Source: Arthrobacter stackebrandtii
Lineage (GTDB): Bacteria; Actinomycetota; Actinomycetes; Actinomycetales; Micrococcaceae
Direction of reading: 5' to 3'
DNA: 64,000 nucleotides
NCBI RefSeq assembly: GCF_017876675.1
Contig: NZ_JAGIOI010000001.1
Coordinates: forward strand, 1,302,001 to 1,366,000
The notes under the pieces are model-generated. The model saw only the letters and a list, made by a program, of their open reading frames with translations, was not told where the DNA came from and searched no databases. Position numbers and translations under genes: made by a program. Each line of letters starts with the position of its first letter. Position 1 is the first letter of the stretch. Positions 10,301 to 18,554 of the stretch are shown here, one piece after another.

Positions 10301-10528
10301 GGCGAGGGGAAGCTGGCGGAGATCGCCCGTCAGCTGGTGGGCGTCATGCGCCGCGACATCCGCACCGACTGGACCGTGCGCGACGACGTCCGGGCGAAGC
10401 TGCGCTCCTCCATCAAACGGCTGTTGGTGATCAACGGCTACCCGCCGGACAGCCAGCCCGAAGCCATCAAGCTGGTCATGGAACAGATGGAATCCATGGC
10501 GCCGCGGTTTGCGGAGGCGCGCGGCTGA
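7340..10528 (+). CDS. hsdR: Type I restriction enzyme endonuclease/translocase subunit HsdR, orphan
   Basis: 1062 residues, the usual length for HsdR. The N-terminal nuclease has the PD-(D/E)xK signature with Asp146 in RFDLVLY and Glu160-Leu-Lys162. The motor follows with Walker A TQGSGKS at 307-313, DEAH at 417-420 and TGTP at 447-450. The C-terminal helical region would dock on the methyltransferase. HsdR cuts DNA only as part of an R2M2S complex, yet no hsdM or hsdS lies on either side in the window. It is a solitary gene, preceded by GGGGAG as ribosome site. It may serve a complex encoded elsewhere or be a leftover of a restriction locus. Assignment is secure; activity is not. Confidence 0.93.
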   Translation: MAVAGTGFSEADWEGLALERLAEPLGWKPVHGEDIAPGKGERESWSELLIRPRLLAALQKFNPTVPLQYIKQALAEITSPKSNDAITENQRIHAYLVHGYKLSYIDPDGADVNATIHLLSADPDQNDWLAVNQATLIAGDYKRRFDLVLYCNGMPVSIIELKKAGSAQADLAAAHAQLQTYLREFPMAFRFCVFALASDGISAKYGTPFTPFNHFSPWNVDDDGDPVPLGFTIDGEVVTAMETALLGLYNQDRFLQLLNDFTAFDENANGLSKRIAKPHQYFAVTKAVGSTVQAVESNGKAGVVWHTQGSGKSMEMELYTNRVIRHPRLKNPTVVVITDRNELDGQLYETFTQSQLLPEAPRQIKRRSELREELGNRTTGGIYFTTLQKFGLSKAEKDSGTVHPLLSDRRNIIVVVDEAHRSHYDDLDGYARHLRDALPHATLIAFTGTPISFDDRNTRDVFGDYIDIYDLTRAVDDGATVPVYFEPRLIKVGLAGTITEEDLDSAADDATVGLDVTERARIEASVAVVNAVYGAPERIAALAEDLVAHWELRRAAMHKFIEVPGKAMIVGGTREICARLYNAIVTLRPDWHSGELDKGRIKVVYSGDATDAPPVSDHVRRDSENAVIKSRLKDAEDELELVIVKDMMLTGFDAPPLHTLYLDRPLKGALLMQTLARVNRTFRGKEDGLLVAYAPLADNLAKALGEYTKDDQANKPVGRNIDEAVALTLGLLGTLGQLLAGFDWRAVLKKGGSKAWLNAATGATAFLRDPAHPGNAPSEDETLASKYRRYSGQLSRAWALCSGSGALEEVRLDVQMYEEIRVWMAKFDAADRQAAGEPIPEDIQRLLGELIAGATSSGEVLDIYSAAGMPKPSLDDLTPEFLAKTKSARNPQLAIEALRKLVSEESVATTRNNIVRQRAFSERITELMRKYTNQQLTSAQIIAELLAMAAEINAEGSRGQAFDPPLNSDELAYYDAVSENDSAVDVMGEGKLAEIARQLVGVMRRDIRTDWTVRDDVRAKLRSSIKRLLVINGYPPDSQPEAIKLVMEQMESMAPRFAEARG

Positions 10529-10563
10529 GCTGCCCCTGGCGCACCCGAGCCCGCCAACTTAAC

Positions 10564-10587
10564 TGGACAAACGGCGTCAATTGTCCA
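10564..10587. promoter_or_regulatory. Inverted repeat, candidate operator before the cyclase gene
   Basis: TGGACAA at 10564-10570 and TTGTCCA at 10581-10587 form a perfect 7-bp inverted repeat with a 10-base gap. A further ATTGTCC lies at 10599-10605. It sits about 135 bases before the start of the cyclase gene, where a regulator or promoter site is expected. The regulator is not identified. Confidence 0.45.
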
Positions 10588-10721
10588 ACTTGATCGCTAT
10601 TGTCCGGGAAAGCTCCTGCTGCGCCCCACGGGTGACCTAAGCTGCGTGTGGCAGCTCACATCACAACGGTGTGTGGGGGCTGCTTCCATCCAGCCGTCCC
10701 GCGCCACCAAGGAGCCCAGAC

Positions 10722-11690
10722 ATGTCGCCCCACGAAACCGTTGATGATTTAGCCGCAGAAGCAGCTGCCCTCGGCGGGCCAACCGTATCGCAGCAGGAAT
10801 TCGACGAACTTTTCGAGCAGGTCAAGACGTGGGGGAAGTACTCGAACCCGTCGGCCGGAGCCTGGGAAGCGGTGGGGCCGGCGGCCGCCATCGAGGCGGC
10901 ATCGCTGGTCAGGACCGGAACCACGGTGTCGATGGCTCTGCCCTGGAATACGACCAGCGGACCCGGCAATGCGAACCCGGCCCTGCACTACATGACCGAC
11001 CTTGGCGTGCGTGAAGCCCCGGAGCCCTCCTGCAACAAGGATTTCATCGGCGTGGACTACCACGGCAAGGCCGTGAGCCACCTCGACGCCCTCAGCCACA
11101 TCGCCTACAAGGGCCAGCTGTACAACGGCAACAGCTCACGCGACACGGTCACCGCCGTCGGTGCAGAGTTTGGGTCCGTGACGGCGCTTGGCACATTCGT
11201 GGCCCCGGCCGTGCTGCTGGACTTCACCGTCCTGTTCGACGAACCGTGGCTCGAGCCGGGGAAGGCCATCCGGGCTTCGGACATTCTGGCAGCCGAGGAA
11301 AAGCTCGGAGTCAAGATCCAGCCGGGCGACGCCGTCCTGATCCGCAGCGGTCACTTCCGACGCCAGCGCGAATGGGGCGTCTGGGACCCCTCAAACTCAA
11401 GTGCCGGCCTGCATGTTGACTGCATGCCGCTGCTGGCGGAGCGCGACATCAGATTGCTGGGTGGCGACGGCGACTCGGACGTGCGCCCGTCCCCCACCCC
11501 GGGCATCCACTCCCCCGTCCACATCCTGGCCATCACCGCCATGGGGCTGCCGCTGCTGGACAATCTGGACCTTGAGGCGCTGGGGCAGGCCTGCAAGGAC
11601 GAGGGCCGCTACCGCTTCATGTTTGTGGTGGCCCCGCTGAACATTCCCGGCGGCACAGGCTCACCGGTCAACCCGATTGCGGTGTTCTGA
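10722..11690 (+). CDS. Cyclase-family metal-dependent hydrolase
   Basis: 322 residues from ATG 10722, chosen because AAGGAG lies 7 bases upstream; the open frame extends 17 codons further without a ribosome site. It belongs to the cyclase superfamily (PF04199), which includes kynurenine formamidase and isatin hydrolase. The metal-binding motif is seen as HGKAVSHLDALSH at 114-126, with further conserved segments PGDAVLIRSGH and the C-terminal APLNIPGGTGSPVNPIAVF. Members usually open amide or lactam bonds or act on ring compounds. The stop overlaps the next start (TGATG), so it is translated with the dehydrogenase. The substrate is not known. Confidence 0.85.
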   Translation: MSPHETVDDLAAEAAALGGPTVSQQEFDELFEQVKTWGKYSNPSAGAWEAVGPAAAIEAASLVRTGTTVSMALPWNTTSGPGNANPALHYMTDLGVREAPEPSCNKDFIGVDYHGKAVSHLDALSHIAYKGQLYNGNSSRDTVTAVGAEFGSVTALGTFVAPAVLLDFTVLFDEPWLEPGKAIRASDILAAEEKLGVKIQPGDAVLIRSGHFRRQREWGVWDPSNSSAGLHVDCMPLLAERDIRLLGGDGDSDVRPSPTPGIHSPVHILAITAMGLPLLDNLDLEALGQACKDEGRYRFMFVVAPLNIPGGTGSPVNPIAVF

Positions 11691-12736
11691 TGACATTCAC
11701 AGTTGGGATTTCAAGGGACTTTCTGGGCGCTGACGGAAAGAACGTCTGGGGCGACATTGGCCTGGACGGGCTGGATGCGGCAGGGATTCCGTGGGAGTAC
11801 ATGGACACGCTGTCACCTGCCCTGACTCCGGATCAAATGGAACGCTACGACGCCATCCTCTATGCCGCCCCGGCCGTCACGGCCGGCTCGTTCGATGGCG
11901 TTGCGAACCCACCCGTCCTGCTGGCGCGCTTCGGCGTCGGCTACGATTCCGTGGACCTTGACGCCTGCACCCGTGCGGGCACTGCCGCGACCATCACGCC
12001 CGACGGCGCGCGCCGGCCGGTTGCGACCGCCGCCCTGGCCATGCTGTTGTCCGTGGGACACCGCACCGTGGTCAAAGACCGCCTGGTGCGGCAGAAGCGG
12101 TGGGACCTGCGGGAAAGTTACATGGGCACCGGACTCACAGGGAAGACCATCGGTTTCCTCGGCGTGGGAAACACCGGCAGTGAACTGATCCGGCTGCTCG
12201 AACCCTTCAACGTTCGGTGCATCGGCTACGACCCCTACTGCCCTCCGGAGCGGGCCAAGGAGATTGGCGTGGAACTCATGGAGCTGGACGAGGTCGCAGC
12301 CCAGTGCGACGCCCTCGTGATCATGGCACTGCTGACCGAGGCCACGCACCACATCGTCAACGACGCCCTCTTCGCCCGGATGAAGCCCACTGCCACGCTG
12401 ATCAACATTGCCCGCGGGCCGATCGTTGACGAGCAGGCACTCATCAAGGCGCTGCAAAACGGGACCATTGCCGCCGCCGGTCTTGATGTGTTTGAAGAGG
12501 AGCCGGTGGCCAACGAGCTGCTCGAGCTGGAGAACGTGACACTGTCGCCGCACTGCCTGGCCTGGACGGACGAAATGTCCTTGGGAAACGGTTCCAGCTG
12601 CGTCCGCGCCATCATCGATGTGGCGTCCGGTGTTGCGCCGCCCTTCATTGTCAACAGGGATGTGGCGGACACCGCCCTGTTCAAGGAGCGGCTGGAACGC
12701 CGGCTGGATTCGGCTGCAGCGCTGACCAGCAGGTAA
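11690..12736 (+). CDS. D-2-hydroxyacid dehydrogenase, NAD(P)-dependent
   Basis: 348 residues. The NAD(P)-binding motif GVGNTG lies at 158-163, and the catalytic set of the D-isomer 2-hydroxyacid dehydrogenase family is visible: Arg242 in IARGP, Glu271 in DVFEEEP and His288 in LSPHCL. The enzyme reduces a 2-oxoacid or oxidises a D-2-hydroxyacid. Its start overlaps the stop of the cyclase gene by one base, so both probably act on successive intermediates of one pathway: hydrolysis, then redox of the released 2-oxo or hydroxy acid. Phosphoglycerate dehydrogenase activity is less likely because the C-terminal regulatory domain is missing. Confidence 0.9.
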   Translation: MTFTVGISRDFLGADGKNVWGDIGLDGLDAAGIPWEYMDTLSPALTPDQMERYDAILYAAPAVTAGSFDGVANPPVLLARFGVGYDSVDLDACTRAGTAATITPDGARRPVATAALAMLLSVGHRTVVKDRLVRQKRWDLRESYMGTGLTGKTIGFLGVGNTGSELIRLLEPFNVRCIGYDPYCPPERAKEIGVELMELDEVAAQCDALVIMALLTEATHHIVNDALFARMKPTATLINIARGPIVDEQALIKALQNGTIAAAGLDVFEEEPVANELLELENVTLSPHCLAWTDEMSLGNGSSCVRAIIDVASGVAPPFIVNRDVADTALFKERLERRLDSAAALTSR

Positions 12737-12789
12737 GACAAGAGGTCCGACGGCAGCCATGCGGGCTGCCTCTGTCGACTGCGGCCACT

Positions 12790-12818
12790 GGGGTCCACAT
12801 CGAAGAGATGTGGGCCCC
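12790..12818 (+). terminator. Hairpin terminator after the dehydrogenase gene
   Basis: Arms 12790-12801 and 12807-12818 pair over 12 bp with one G-T wobble and a 5-base loop, followed by TTTCATGTG. It lies 54 bases after the stop of the cyclase-dehydrogenase operon. Confidence 0.65.
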
Positions 12819-12876
12819 TTTCATGTGCCTGGTTGCGGCCGAGCGCACCGGCAGTGGTTGGCGCGAGGGGCCCGTC

Positions 12877-12926
12877 AACACGAAGTGCCAGGCCCCTGCA
12901 TGGGCAGGGGCCTGGCACTTCGTGTT
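12877..12926. terminator. Perfect 23-bp inverted repeat, bidirectional terminator
   Basis: Arms 12877-12899 and 12904-12926 are perfectly complementary with a 4-base loop (ATGG). The hairpin lies between the convergent dehydrogenase and sulfatase genes, beginning with AACACGAAGTGCC. There is no clear T run, so an alternative is a binding site or a mobile palindromic element. Confidence 0.7.
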
Positions 12927-12950
12927 GGAAAATAAGTGGGGACCGCGGAT

Positions 12951-14429
12951 TTAGACGGAAGTTGCGTCCACGATGACCCCCGCGGAAGCGCTCCCGTCGT
13001 CGAATTTCCCGTGAATGCCGTCGGGCACGGGCATATGGGTGACGAATCCACGCCGTCGTATGGCTTCTTCCCCACCGGCACTTTCAATGATGGCGGCCTG
13101 GTCGCTGAATGCCTGGGCATTGACCACTTCCGGATCGCAGATGCTCCTCAATTCTTGGTGCATCGCATCGGCCAGGGTGGTGTATTCCGGGTCCAGGATC
13201 AGGTTGCGCCGTTCGTGGGGGTCGGTCTTCAGATCGAACAGCTGGCTCGCATAGTCTCCCGCGTACTCGACATACTTGTACCGCCCCCGCTTGGCCATGA
13301 AGATCCCCGTGCTGGAACCGGCCGCGTGATACTCGGCAAAAATGAGTCTGTGCTCGTTGGCGGGGGCTGCCATGACCTCCAAGAGTGATGTGCCAGGGAG
13401 GTGGGCGTATTTTTGGCTGCCCGCTCCGATGGCTTCACACACCGTGGGAAAGATGTCCACGTGGCTTACGGGGGTGGAGACACGCCTGCCGCGCTGGACG
13501 TTGTGGCCGGCCGCGATCATGGGCACGCCCACAGAGCCCTCGTACATGTTGTTCTTCCACCAAAAGCCATGGTCTCCGACATTGTCACCGTGGTCAGCGG
13601 TAAACAGAATCAGGGTTTCCTCTTCCAAGGCCAGTTCTCTGACCGTGTCCAAAATTTCCCCGACCCTGTCATCAAGGAACCGGGTCAGGGCCATGTAGGT
13701 GCGCTTCGCATTGCGCACCTGGGCTTCCGTGAAAGGCTCGGCGTATCCGTAGTAGCCACGCAGGATCTCCAGGACGGGGTGCTGCTGGTCCCCCTGCCAG
13801 TCGACGGGAAGCTCGACGGCGTCCGGATCCACCGAATCGAAGTACTTCTGGGGCGCTATGAGGGGATGGTGGGGCGACACGAGCGACACAAATAGGGCCC
13901 ATGGCGAGTCCCTGGTCTTCGCATCCCGCAGCCAGGAACTGGCTTCAGATGCCACGGCCTGGTCGAAAGCACAATAGGATGAATTGCCTGCACCGGCTCC
14001 CCGGATCATCTTCGAGAGTTCCGGCCGTGGCTGGATGTTCGCTCGAAGCAGGGAAAAATAGTCCGGGGCTGAGTCAGTCCCGATGGCAAGCCTCTGGTCA
14101 GGGAAGCCGACGTCGGCGTTGTCCTTGTAGTGGAGCTTCCCAATCGTGGTGACCTGCACTCCGGATTGCTCCGCTACGTGTCCCCAACTCGGTTTCTGTC
14201 CGTTGTAGGGCGTTGCGTTGTCCCAATGGCGGGTCTGGTGCGGGTACCGTCCCGTGGCGATGGCTGCCCTGGCCGGCACACAGATGGGGCTATTGCAGTA
14301 GGCGGAATCAAAAACGGTGCCTTCCCGGGCCAGCCGGTCAAGGTTCGGGGTCAAACCCGAAGTGGCCCCATAAGCCCCGAGGTATTTCGGGTTCAGCTGG
14401 TCGGCCATGATGAATAGGACGTTTGTCAT
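12951..14429 (-). CDS. Sulfatase, type I (formylglycine-dependent)
   Basis: 492 residues. The N-terminus MTNVLFIMADQLNPKYLGAYG carries the first metal ligand Asp10, and CVPAR at 50-54 is the C-x-P-x-R signature in which Cys50 becomes formylglycine. Later segments (VSPHHPLIAPQKYF, LFTADHGDNVGDHG) match the alkaline-phosphatase-fold sulfatase core. No signal peptide is seen, so it acts in the cytoplasm on an imported sulfate ester, as choline-sulfatases do. It lies 147 bases downstream of the ABC importer genes on the same strand, which suggests that the importer brings in its substrate. No formylglycine-generating enzyme is in the window. The substrate is unknown. Confidence 0.9.
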   Translation of the reverse strand: MTNVLFIMADQLNPKYLGAYGATSGLTPNLDRLAREGTVFDSAYCNSPICVPARAAIATGRYPHQTRHWDNATPYNGQKPSWGHVAEQSGVQVTTIGKLHYKDNADVGFPDQRLAIGTDSAPDYFSLLRANIQPRPELSKMIRGAGAGNSSYCAFDQAVASEASSWLRDAKTRDSPWALFVSLVSPHHPLIAPQKYFDSVDPDAVELPVDWQGDQQHPVLEILRGYYGYAEPFTEAQVRNAKRTYMALTRFLDDRVGEILDTVRELALEEETLILFTADHGDNVGDHGFWWKNNMYEGSVGVPMIAAGHNVQRGRRVSTPVSHVDIFPTVCEAIGAGSQKYAHLPGTSLLEVMAAPANEHRLIFAEYHAAGSSTGIFMAKRGRYKYVEYAGDYASQLFDLKTDPHERRNLILDPEYTTLADAMHQELRSICDPEVVNAQAFSDQAAIIESAGGEEAIRRRGFVTHMPVPDGIHGKFDDGSASAGVIVDATSV

Positions 14430-14576
14430 TTCACTTTTCTTTCAAAAAATCCAAGGGGTCTCGGGCACAGAAAGCTTGCCCGTCGAGGATGGACGGACCA
14501 GCCTCCAAAGTGAGGACCTTACCTCAAGGCGTCCGTGCCCTCCGGATTGGTTTCTCGGTCAAGGGACTGCCGGGTG

Positions 14577-15719
14577 TTACGGTGCCGCAAGCTCCAACTT
14601 TTTCACATCCGCTGTCTGTGACCGGTGCTGCTGCTCGTCAGCCGGCACCACATGAGCCAATCGGGGGTCGATGAACAAGCGGAGGCGGGATCCCCGTTCC
14701 GGGGCGACTCCCCGACCGAACCTCACGGACAATGGCGTGCTGGAAGCGGGGGAATCCACCGTGCAGCTGCGGAAGCTGCCCATGAACATCGAGTCTGCGA
14801 CGGTCGCATTGATGACGTTGTCCCCGTCTGCCCTGTCCGCAAATTCAAAGTCCTCCGGCCGGATGGCCAGCCTGGCAGTTTCGCCCTCCCGGACGCCGGC
14901 TGCCGCCGATGCCGAAAGCCTGGTGCCGTCTTCCAAGACGACGATTGCTTCATGCGAGACCGGGTCGACTTGCGCCACAGTGACATCAAGCCAGTTGGTC
15001 GTGCCGAGGAAGTCCACCACATAGGAGCTCACGGGAGAGGAGTACAAATCCTCAGGTTTTCCGTGTTGAACGACTTCACCAGCGTTTAGGATGGCGATGG
15101 AATCCGACATGCTCATGGCTTCGATCTGGTCATGCGTGACATAAATAAAGGTGATGCCGGTCCGCTGCTGGAGGGCGCGCAGCTCGACACGCATGTATTC
15201 ACGCAGCCGGGCGTCAAGGTTGGACAAGGGCTCGTCCAGCAGTAGGACGGATGGGCGGGACACGAGGGCCCGCGCCAACGCCAGGCGCTGCTGTTGCCCG
15301 CCTGAGAGCTGGGCAGGGTTGCGCGAGGACATCCCCTCCAGGCCCACCAGGGCCAGGGCTTCCTCAACCCGGCCCGGAATATCACCCTTGGAAACTTTCT
15401 TCATCTCAAGTCCGAAGGCCACATTCTTGAAAACGCTCATGTGGGGCCAGATGGCGTACTGCTGGAAGACCATGCCCATGTCACGCTTCTCCGGCGGCAA
15501 TGTCTTTCCAGGTGCGGAGAGGATCTTCACATCTGAGAAGATTTTGCCTTCATCAGGTTCCAGGAAGCCTGCAATCATGCGCAGCAGGGTCGTCTTGCCG
15601 CAGCCGGATGGACCCAGGATCGAGGTGAATTGGCCGCCGGGGATTTCCAGGCTCAGATTTTTGACCACGTGGTTTCCCTCGTAGATCTTGCTGACGTTCT
15701 GTACTGAGATGGAGCTCAT
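14577..15719 (-). CDS. ABC importer ATPase (PotA/FbpC-like)
   Basis: 380 residues with Walker A GPSGCGKT at 36-43, signature LSGGQQQR, Walker B VLLLDEP and the switch VTHDQ. The C-terminal 130 residues form a TOBE-like domain typical of ATPases for spermidine/putrescine, ferric iron and phosphonate importers. It powers the two-domain permease encoded just upstream, whose stop overlaps this start by four bases (ATGA). It is the third gene of a binding protein-permease-ATPase operon that continues to the sulfatase. Confidence 0.92.
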   Translation of the reverse strand: MSSISVQNVSKIYEGNHVVKNLSLEIPGGQFTSILGPSGCGKTTLLRMIAGFLEPDEGKIFSDVKILSAPGKTLPPEKRDMGMVFQQYAIWPHMSVFKNVAFGLEMKKVSKGDIPGRVEEALALVGLEGMSSRNPAQLSGGQQQRLALARALVSRPSVLLLDEPLSNLDARLREYMRVELRALQQRTGITFIYVTHDQIEAMSMSDSIAILNAGEVVQHGKPEDLYSSPVSSYVVDFLGTTNWLDVTVAQVDPVSHEAIVVLEDGTRLSASAAAGVREGETARLAIRPEDFEFADRADGDNVINATVADSMFMGSFRSCTVDSPASSTPLSVRFGRGVAPERGSRLRLFIDPRLAHVVPADEQQHRSQTADVKKLELAAP

Positions 15720-17455
15720 TTGGATTCCTTCCGTGCAGCTTTTCGCTGCGGCCGTTCCGCCCCGCCGCGGTTCAAGCGATTGGCGAGATTGGAGACGATG
15801 AGCAGCGCGGCGATGATGGTGACAGCAAGGGCTGCCACCGGGCCGAACTGTCCCAATTCATTGAGTCGGATAATTGCGATGGAGATGGTTTCGTTGCCGG
15901 AGGAGTACAGCACAATAGTTCCGCCAAGTTCGTTCATGGACGGCATGAGCACCAGCAGCCATGCGGCAATGATGGTGGGTGCCAGCAGCGGCAATGAAAT
16001 CCTTCTGATCGCCGTGAACCAGGTGGCCCCGGAAATCCGTGCGGCGGCTTCAAGGTCCGGGCTCAGTTGGGAGAGGCCCGAGTTGAGCGCACGGGTGGCC
16101 AGCGGGAGAAACCTGACGATGTAGAGCAGCAACAGCAGCGCCGACGTGGCGTACAGGAACCGGAACGGTGGGTTGATGACCGCCAGCAGCAGGCCGAAGC
16201 CAATGACAGTGGCCGGCAGGCCAAGTGGCAGCGCTGCGATGTAGTCCGGAACATTGCGGGCCTTGGAGCTGGTCCTCGCGGACACGTAGGAAATCATCAA
16301 GCCGATGAGTACACAGATGGTCGCGGCCGCAGCCGCCAGGCCTGCAGAGTTGGCCACCGCCCGGGCGGTCACCGGGTCGTCGACAAACGCCGTCGTGAAA
16401 TTGTGCAGGGTGAAGTTGGCCGGGGACAGGAAATCTGTGGGCTGGGCTGCGAAGGCGCCCGAGACGAGTACGGCGAAGGGCAGCACTGTCGCGACGATGG
16501 CGAACAGGATTGCGAGGGCCGCAGCAGGCCAACGCGCCTTGCCCAGGCTCATGCGCATTGGGGTGATGCCCCTGCCCGCCACGGTGATGAAGGACTGCTT
16601 GCTCAAGACCCGTCGCTGGACATAGAGCCCGACTATGGCGAACAGCACCAGGATCAGTGCAAGGACAGCCATTTCGTCCCACCGCGGCGGGTAGCCGCCA
16701 AGTGAACTGACGATGCGTGTGGGAAGGAACGTCAACCCCGCGGGACCGCCGAGCACTGCCTGGGGACCAAACTCGGTCATGGCGATGATTCCTGCGAGCA
16801 GTGCGCCACCTGTGACGGCCGGCGCCACGAGCGGGAGCACGATGCGGCGGATGACAGCTGCACGCGACGCCTGAAGGGTCTGTGCTGCTTCGATCAGCGG
16901 GCCGTCGATGCGCTTGAGCGCGTCGTGGACCATGAGGTAGCTGAACGAGCAGACGTGAAGGCTGATGACCACGACAAGCCCCGGCATGCTGTAGATGTTG
17001 AATGTCGGTAGACCCACACTTTTGAAAGCCGTGTTCAGGACCCCTGCCTGAGGACTGAGCAGCAGCGTAAAGGCAATGGCCGTCAGGTATGGGGGTGTCA
17101 CATAGGTCGCGATGACTGCCGTATGGATTGTCTTGCGGAACGGCCCGTCGGAAACGGCCGTGTACCAGGCCAGCGGCACGCCCACGGCGATTGCTCCCAC
17201 GGCGCACGAAACACCGAGGATGAGTGTGTTGGAGATGGTCGTCAGCAGCGTTTCGGAGCTGAAAACCGAAACGAAGGCACTGAAGTCAAACCCCTTCGGT
17301 GCACCGAAGGCCGTGGCCAGGAGCCAGCCGATCGGATAGGCAATGAGAATCAGCAGGACAACGATCAGTGCGGCGATGGACAGGGGCGAAGTGGGGACCT
17401 TGAAGGACCGCTTTTGAGCCCGTTCCCGCTGCCTCGGAAGTTTGGTGGCGGTCAT
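15716..17455 (-). CDS. ABC importer permease with two fused transmembrane halves (FbpB/ThiP-like)
   Basis: 579 residues from ATG 17455; the longer open frame would run into the binding-protein gene. Two copies of the binding-protein-dependent permease domain are seen, each with about six hydrophobic segments and an EAA-type loop: EAAQTLQASRAAVIRRIVLP in the first half and EAARISGATWFTAIRRISLP in the second. Such fused permeases occur in ferric iron, thiamine and phosphonate importers. It starts one base after the stop of the binding-protein gene and overlaps the ATPase gene by four bases. Confidence 0.92.
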   Translation of the reverse strand: MTATKLPRQRERAQKRSFKVPTSPLSIAALIVVLLILIAYPIGWLLATAFGAPKGFDFSAFVSVFSSETLLTTISNTLILGVSCAVGAIAVGVPLAWYTAVSDGPFRKTIHTAVIATYVTPPYLTAIAFTLLLSPQAGVLNTAFKSVGLPTFNIYSMPGLVVVISLHVCSFSYLMVHDALKRIDGPLIEAAQTLQASRAAVIRRIVLPLVAPAVTGGALLAGIIAMTEFGPQAVLGGPAGLTFLPTRIVSSLGGYPPRWDEMAVLALILVLFAIVGLYVQRRVLSKQSFITVAGRGITPMRMSLGKARWPAAALAILFAIVATVLPFAVLVSGAFAAQPTDFLSPANFTLHNFTTAFVDDPVTARAVANSAGLAAAAATICVLIGLMISYVSARTSSKARNVPDYIAALPLGLPATVIGFGLLLAVINPPFRFLYATSALLLLLYIVRFLPLATRALNSGLSQLSPDLEAAARISGATWFTAIRRISLPLLAPTIIAAWLLVLMPSMNELGGTIVLYSSGNETISIAIIRLNELGQFGPVAALAVTIIAALLIVSNLANRLNRGGAERPQRKAARKESK

Positions 17456-17456
17456 G

Positions 17457-18554
17457 TCACTGGCCCCATTCTCCACCGAAGATCTTGGCCAGCTTGCCTT
17501 GGGCTTCACTGCGCTCCTCAGCGTACTTCTTGTAGTCAGGGACCATGAGCTTGATTTCATCTAGGGGAACGCTTCCAGCCGGCTGGGGAACGCCGTCCCG
17601 GGAGACATATTTCTTGCCCACGTCGGCCATGATTTCCATGCCTTCCTGCGACAGCCAGAAGTCGTAGTAGAGCATGGCTGCGTTGGGATGCGGCGCATTC
17701 TTCACAACGGATATGGCAGCAGGCTCCAGCGGCACACCTTCACTCGGGATGGTGTAACCGGTTTTCCCGCTGTCGACCTGTGAACTCAGGGCGTGATTGT
17801 CATTCTGGGCGATGCCGATGCCCCGTTCGCCGCGTTCGAGCGTCTGCCGCAGCAGTTGTGGCGTCTCAACCTGGAGCGGCTTGCTGGCTCCCCATTTCTC
17901 CAGCTGGTCCCAACCAATGTTTTCGCCGAGGGTCCAGAGGCGGGCAGCCCCGGACCCTTGGGCATCACTGAAAAATGCCAGCTGGCTGCTGAATTTCGGG
18001 TCCGCGAGATCTGCCCACGATGTTGGCGGGTTGGCGACAAGCTCCTTGTTGTAGGAGATCACGCCCAAGGTCAGCCTCGTATACGTGTAGTAATTGTCCG
18101 GATCCTTGAAGTCGGAACGGATCTTGTCAGACTCTGCCGAAACATATGGTTGCGTCAGCCCTTCCGCCTTGAGATAGTTCATTCCCGGCACGTCCGAGGT
18201 CTCAATGACATCGGCCTTGATGGACTGCGCCCGCCCTTCTGTGATCAATTTGCTCACGGCGTCCTGTGAGTCACCGCGGAAGTACTCGACCTTGATCCCA
18301 TATTTTTTGGTAAAGGCTGCGTTGATTGCGTCGAGGGCCTTTACATCGACACTGGTGTAAAGGGTCACCGACCCTTCGGCCTTTGCTGCCTCCACGTCGG
18401 GAGCAGTGAGGTTGGATGCTGACTGTGGGGTGTCCCCGGCACCGCCACAACCCGAAATTAGCGCTGCTGATAGTGCGATGGCCAAAGAAATGATGGCACG
18501 CTTGCGGTTCAGGAACGATCCTGCCGCAACTGCCGGTCGAGATGAGTTCTTCAT
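17457..18554 (-). CDS. Extracellular solute-binding lipoprotein (family 1)
   Basis: 365 residues. ATG 18554 was chosen over an upstream in-frame ATG because an AGGAAGAGGA ribosome site precedes it. The N-terminus has a basic stretch, a hydrophobic segment and the lipobox LISGC, so it is a lipid-anchored binding protein. The body (SVTLYTSVDVKALDAINAAF, ADVIETSDVPG, DFWLSQEGMEIMADVGKKYV) is typical of the Fe(III)/2-aminoethylphosphonate/thiamine-type binding proteins. The ligand cannot be told from sequence; the operon link with a sulfatase makes an organic sulfate ester a possibility rather than iron. Confidence 0.9.
   Translation of the reverse strand: MKNSSRPAVAAGSFLNRKRAIISLAIALSAALISGCGGAGDTPQSASNLTAPDVEAAKAEGSVTLYTSVDVKALDAINAAFTKKYGIKVEYFRGDSQDAVSKLITEGRAQSIKADVIETSDVPGMNYLKAEGLTQPYVSAESDKIRSDFKDPDNYYTYTRLTLGVISYNKELVANPPTSWADLADPKFSSQLAFFSDAQGSGAARLWTLGENIGWDQLEKWGASKPLQVETPQLLRQTLERGERGIGIAQNDNHALSSQVDSGKTGYTIPSEGVPLEPAAISVVKNAPHPNAAMLYYDFWLSQEGMEIMADVGKKYVSRDGVPQPAGSVPLDEIKLMVPDYKKYAEERSEAQGKLAKIFGGEWGQ

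Noticed and set aside
7133-10721. Search for hsdM, hsdS or an anticodon-nuclease gene beside hsdR
   Set aside because: The flanks are fully used by the pRiA4b-like gene and the cyclase operon; no methyltransferase motif (NPPY) or specificity domain is present.
17457-17560. N-terminal extension of the ABC permease to 17560
   Set aside because: It would overlap the end of the binding-protein gene and lacks the hydrophobic or basic start seen from ATG 17455.
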